From NCBI GenBank assembly GCA_946570335.1, contig CAMNYG010000078.1, positions 1-6,541 on the forward strand: a DNA stretch of 6,541 nucleotides, given 5' to 3'. Shown here in pieces: positions 5,863 to 6,541 of this stretch. The notes under the pieces are model-generated. The model saw only the letters and a program-made list of their open reading frames with translations, was not told the origin of the DNA and ran no database searches. The position numbers and the translations under genes were made by a program. This DNA is from an uncultured Dietzia sp. (GTDB lineage: Bacteria > Actinomycetota > Actinomycetes > Mycobacteriales > Mycobacteriaceae). Numbering within the stretch: position 1 is the first letter of the stretch; each line of letters opens with the position of its first letter.

Positions 5863-6541
5863 TCAGGGACCGTACTCGAGGAGTTCGCCTGGGACATCGA
5901 TCCGGGCGGACGCGAGCTCGGCGCCGAGTCCCGGGCGCAGATCCTCACCGCGGGGCGGTCGGGCGACCAGATTGACCGCGCGCAGGTTCGGCAGCGGATA
6001 ACGCCGTACGTCCATGCTCTCGAGGCCCGGGACCAGCTGGCGCATCCGCTCCGTGGTGAACTCGTCGGCCAGCCAGGCGAACGCCGAATCATCCCAGGTC
6101 CACACCGCGATGTTGACCCCCCGTCCCACGACGCCGCGGCGCACACTGGCAACCGAACCGAGTGTGGTGCTCACCCTCGCTCCCCCGGGCACGGCACCGG
6201 GAGTCCACGGTGTCGGCAGGTCACCGGGGCCGATCGGCGCGGTCTCCCGGGGGACCGGGACGCTCACCCGACTGCCGTCCGGCAGGACGACGGCGTGGCC
6301 GGATTCCTCGTGAGGCAGCGGGCGGGCCACGCGCGTGGAACGCTGATCTCCCCTGGCCATGCCGACCACGGCCACGACCGGGGGCGCCGCCTCGCCTCGG
6401 GCGCCACTGAGCCGGACCCGGTCGGTGCCCTCCTGTGCCAGGCGGACCGAGTCGAGTCGCAGCACCACGTCGGGCGCGGCGTACCGGGCGCCGGCGACGC
6501 CGTCCAGGAGCTGGTCGGTGACGGTGCCGACGGTGACGGAG
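5863..6541 (-). CDS. Second AtuA-like (DUF1446 family) protein, C-terminal 225 residues, compact and diverged
   Basis: The gene enters from beyond 6541 in frame and stops at 5863. The first visible residues (SVTVGTVTDQLL, then ARYAAPDVVLRLD, 18-30, and DRVRLSGARGEAAPP, 40-54) align closely with AtuA residues 247-300 of the neighbouring gene. The tail (VRRYPLPNLRAVNLV, 178-192) matches the AtuA C-terminal domain. Between them about 100 residues present in the neighbour are absent: residues 55-83 jump from the APP motif straight to the AVVLPDG motif. The AtuA motif SGDKGGTANIG is replaced by RRGVVGRGVNIA (134-145), and the DGLLGKG segment after the last strand is also lost. The frame is intact, so this is a divergent paralogue or subfamily, although a decaying copy cannot be excluded. 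It converges on the synthetase gene with a 56-base gap. Function unknown. Confidence 0.85.
   Translation of the reverse strand, partial: SVTVGTVTDQLLDGVAGARYAAPDVVLRLDSVRLAQEGTDRVRLSGARGEAAPPVVAVVGMARGDQRSTRVARPLPHEESGHAVVLPDGSRVSVPVPRETAPIGPGDLPTPWTPGAVPGGARVSTTLGSVASVRRGVVGRGVNIAVWTWDDSAFAWLADEFTTERMRQLVPGLESMDVRRYPLPNLRAVNLVARPPRGEDLRPGLGAELASARIDVPGELLEYGP

Overview
The window is high-GC DNA with the codon use, tight packing and gene families of a mycolic-acid-type actinobacterium (Dietzia, Gordonia, Rhodococcus or Mycobacterium-like). The genus is inferred from gene content and was not tested. One marker is a DinB-fold, mycothiol-maleylpyruvate-isomerase-like protein, a fold typical of mycothiol-making actinobacteria.

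Layout. Bases 1-4054 carry a four-gene operon on the minus strand, transcribed from about 4072 towards base 1. In order of transcription it holds a TIGR03084-type DinB/MDMPI-like putative metal protein (3236-4054), an AtuA/DUF1446 protein (1449-3239), an acyl-CoA dehydrogenase (274-1452) and the first 92 codons of a biotin-dependent acyl-CoA carboxylase carboxyltransferase (1-277, running off the edge). Each junction is a 4-base stop/start overlap (ATGA, GTGA, ATGA), so the genes are probably translationally coupled. Bases 4055-4198 form a divergent control region. On the other side an acyl-CoA synthetase is read rightwards (4199-5806). After a 56-base convergent gap comes the C-terminal part of a second, shorter and diverged AtuA-like protein on the minus strand (5863-6541, running off the edge).

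How the genes fit together (inference from families). The synthetase would activate a carboxylic acid to its CoA ester, the dehydrogenase would introduce an alpha-beta double bond, and the carboxylase would carboxylate the 3-methyl-branched enoyl-CoA. This is the logic of the leucine/isovalerate (Liu) and acyclic terpene (Atu; citronellol/geraniol) pathways. AtuA is a hallmark of the Atu-type cluster, but its chemical role is not established. The sequence does not fix the substrate: a methyl-branched or isoprenoid acid is the best guess.

The most interesting parts are the divergent control region and the second AtuA-like protein. The control region has a perfect 6+4+6 palindrome lying inside the -35/-10 spacer of the operon promoter, plus a CRP/GlxR-like site nested in a second inverted repeat. 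The second AtuA-like protein lacks about 100 internal residues and the SGDKGG motif seen in its neighbour. I see no RNA genes, CRISPR arrays, insertion sequences or phage genes, and no gene-free stretch over 300 bases.
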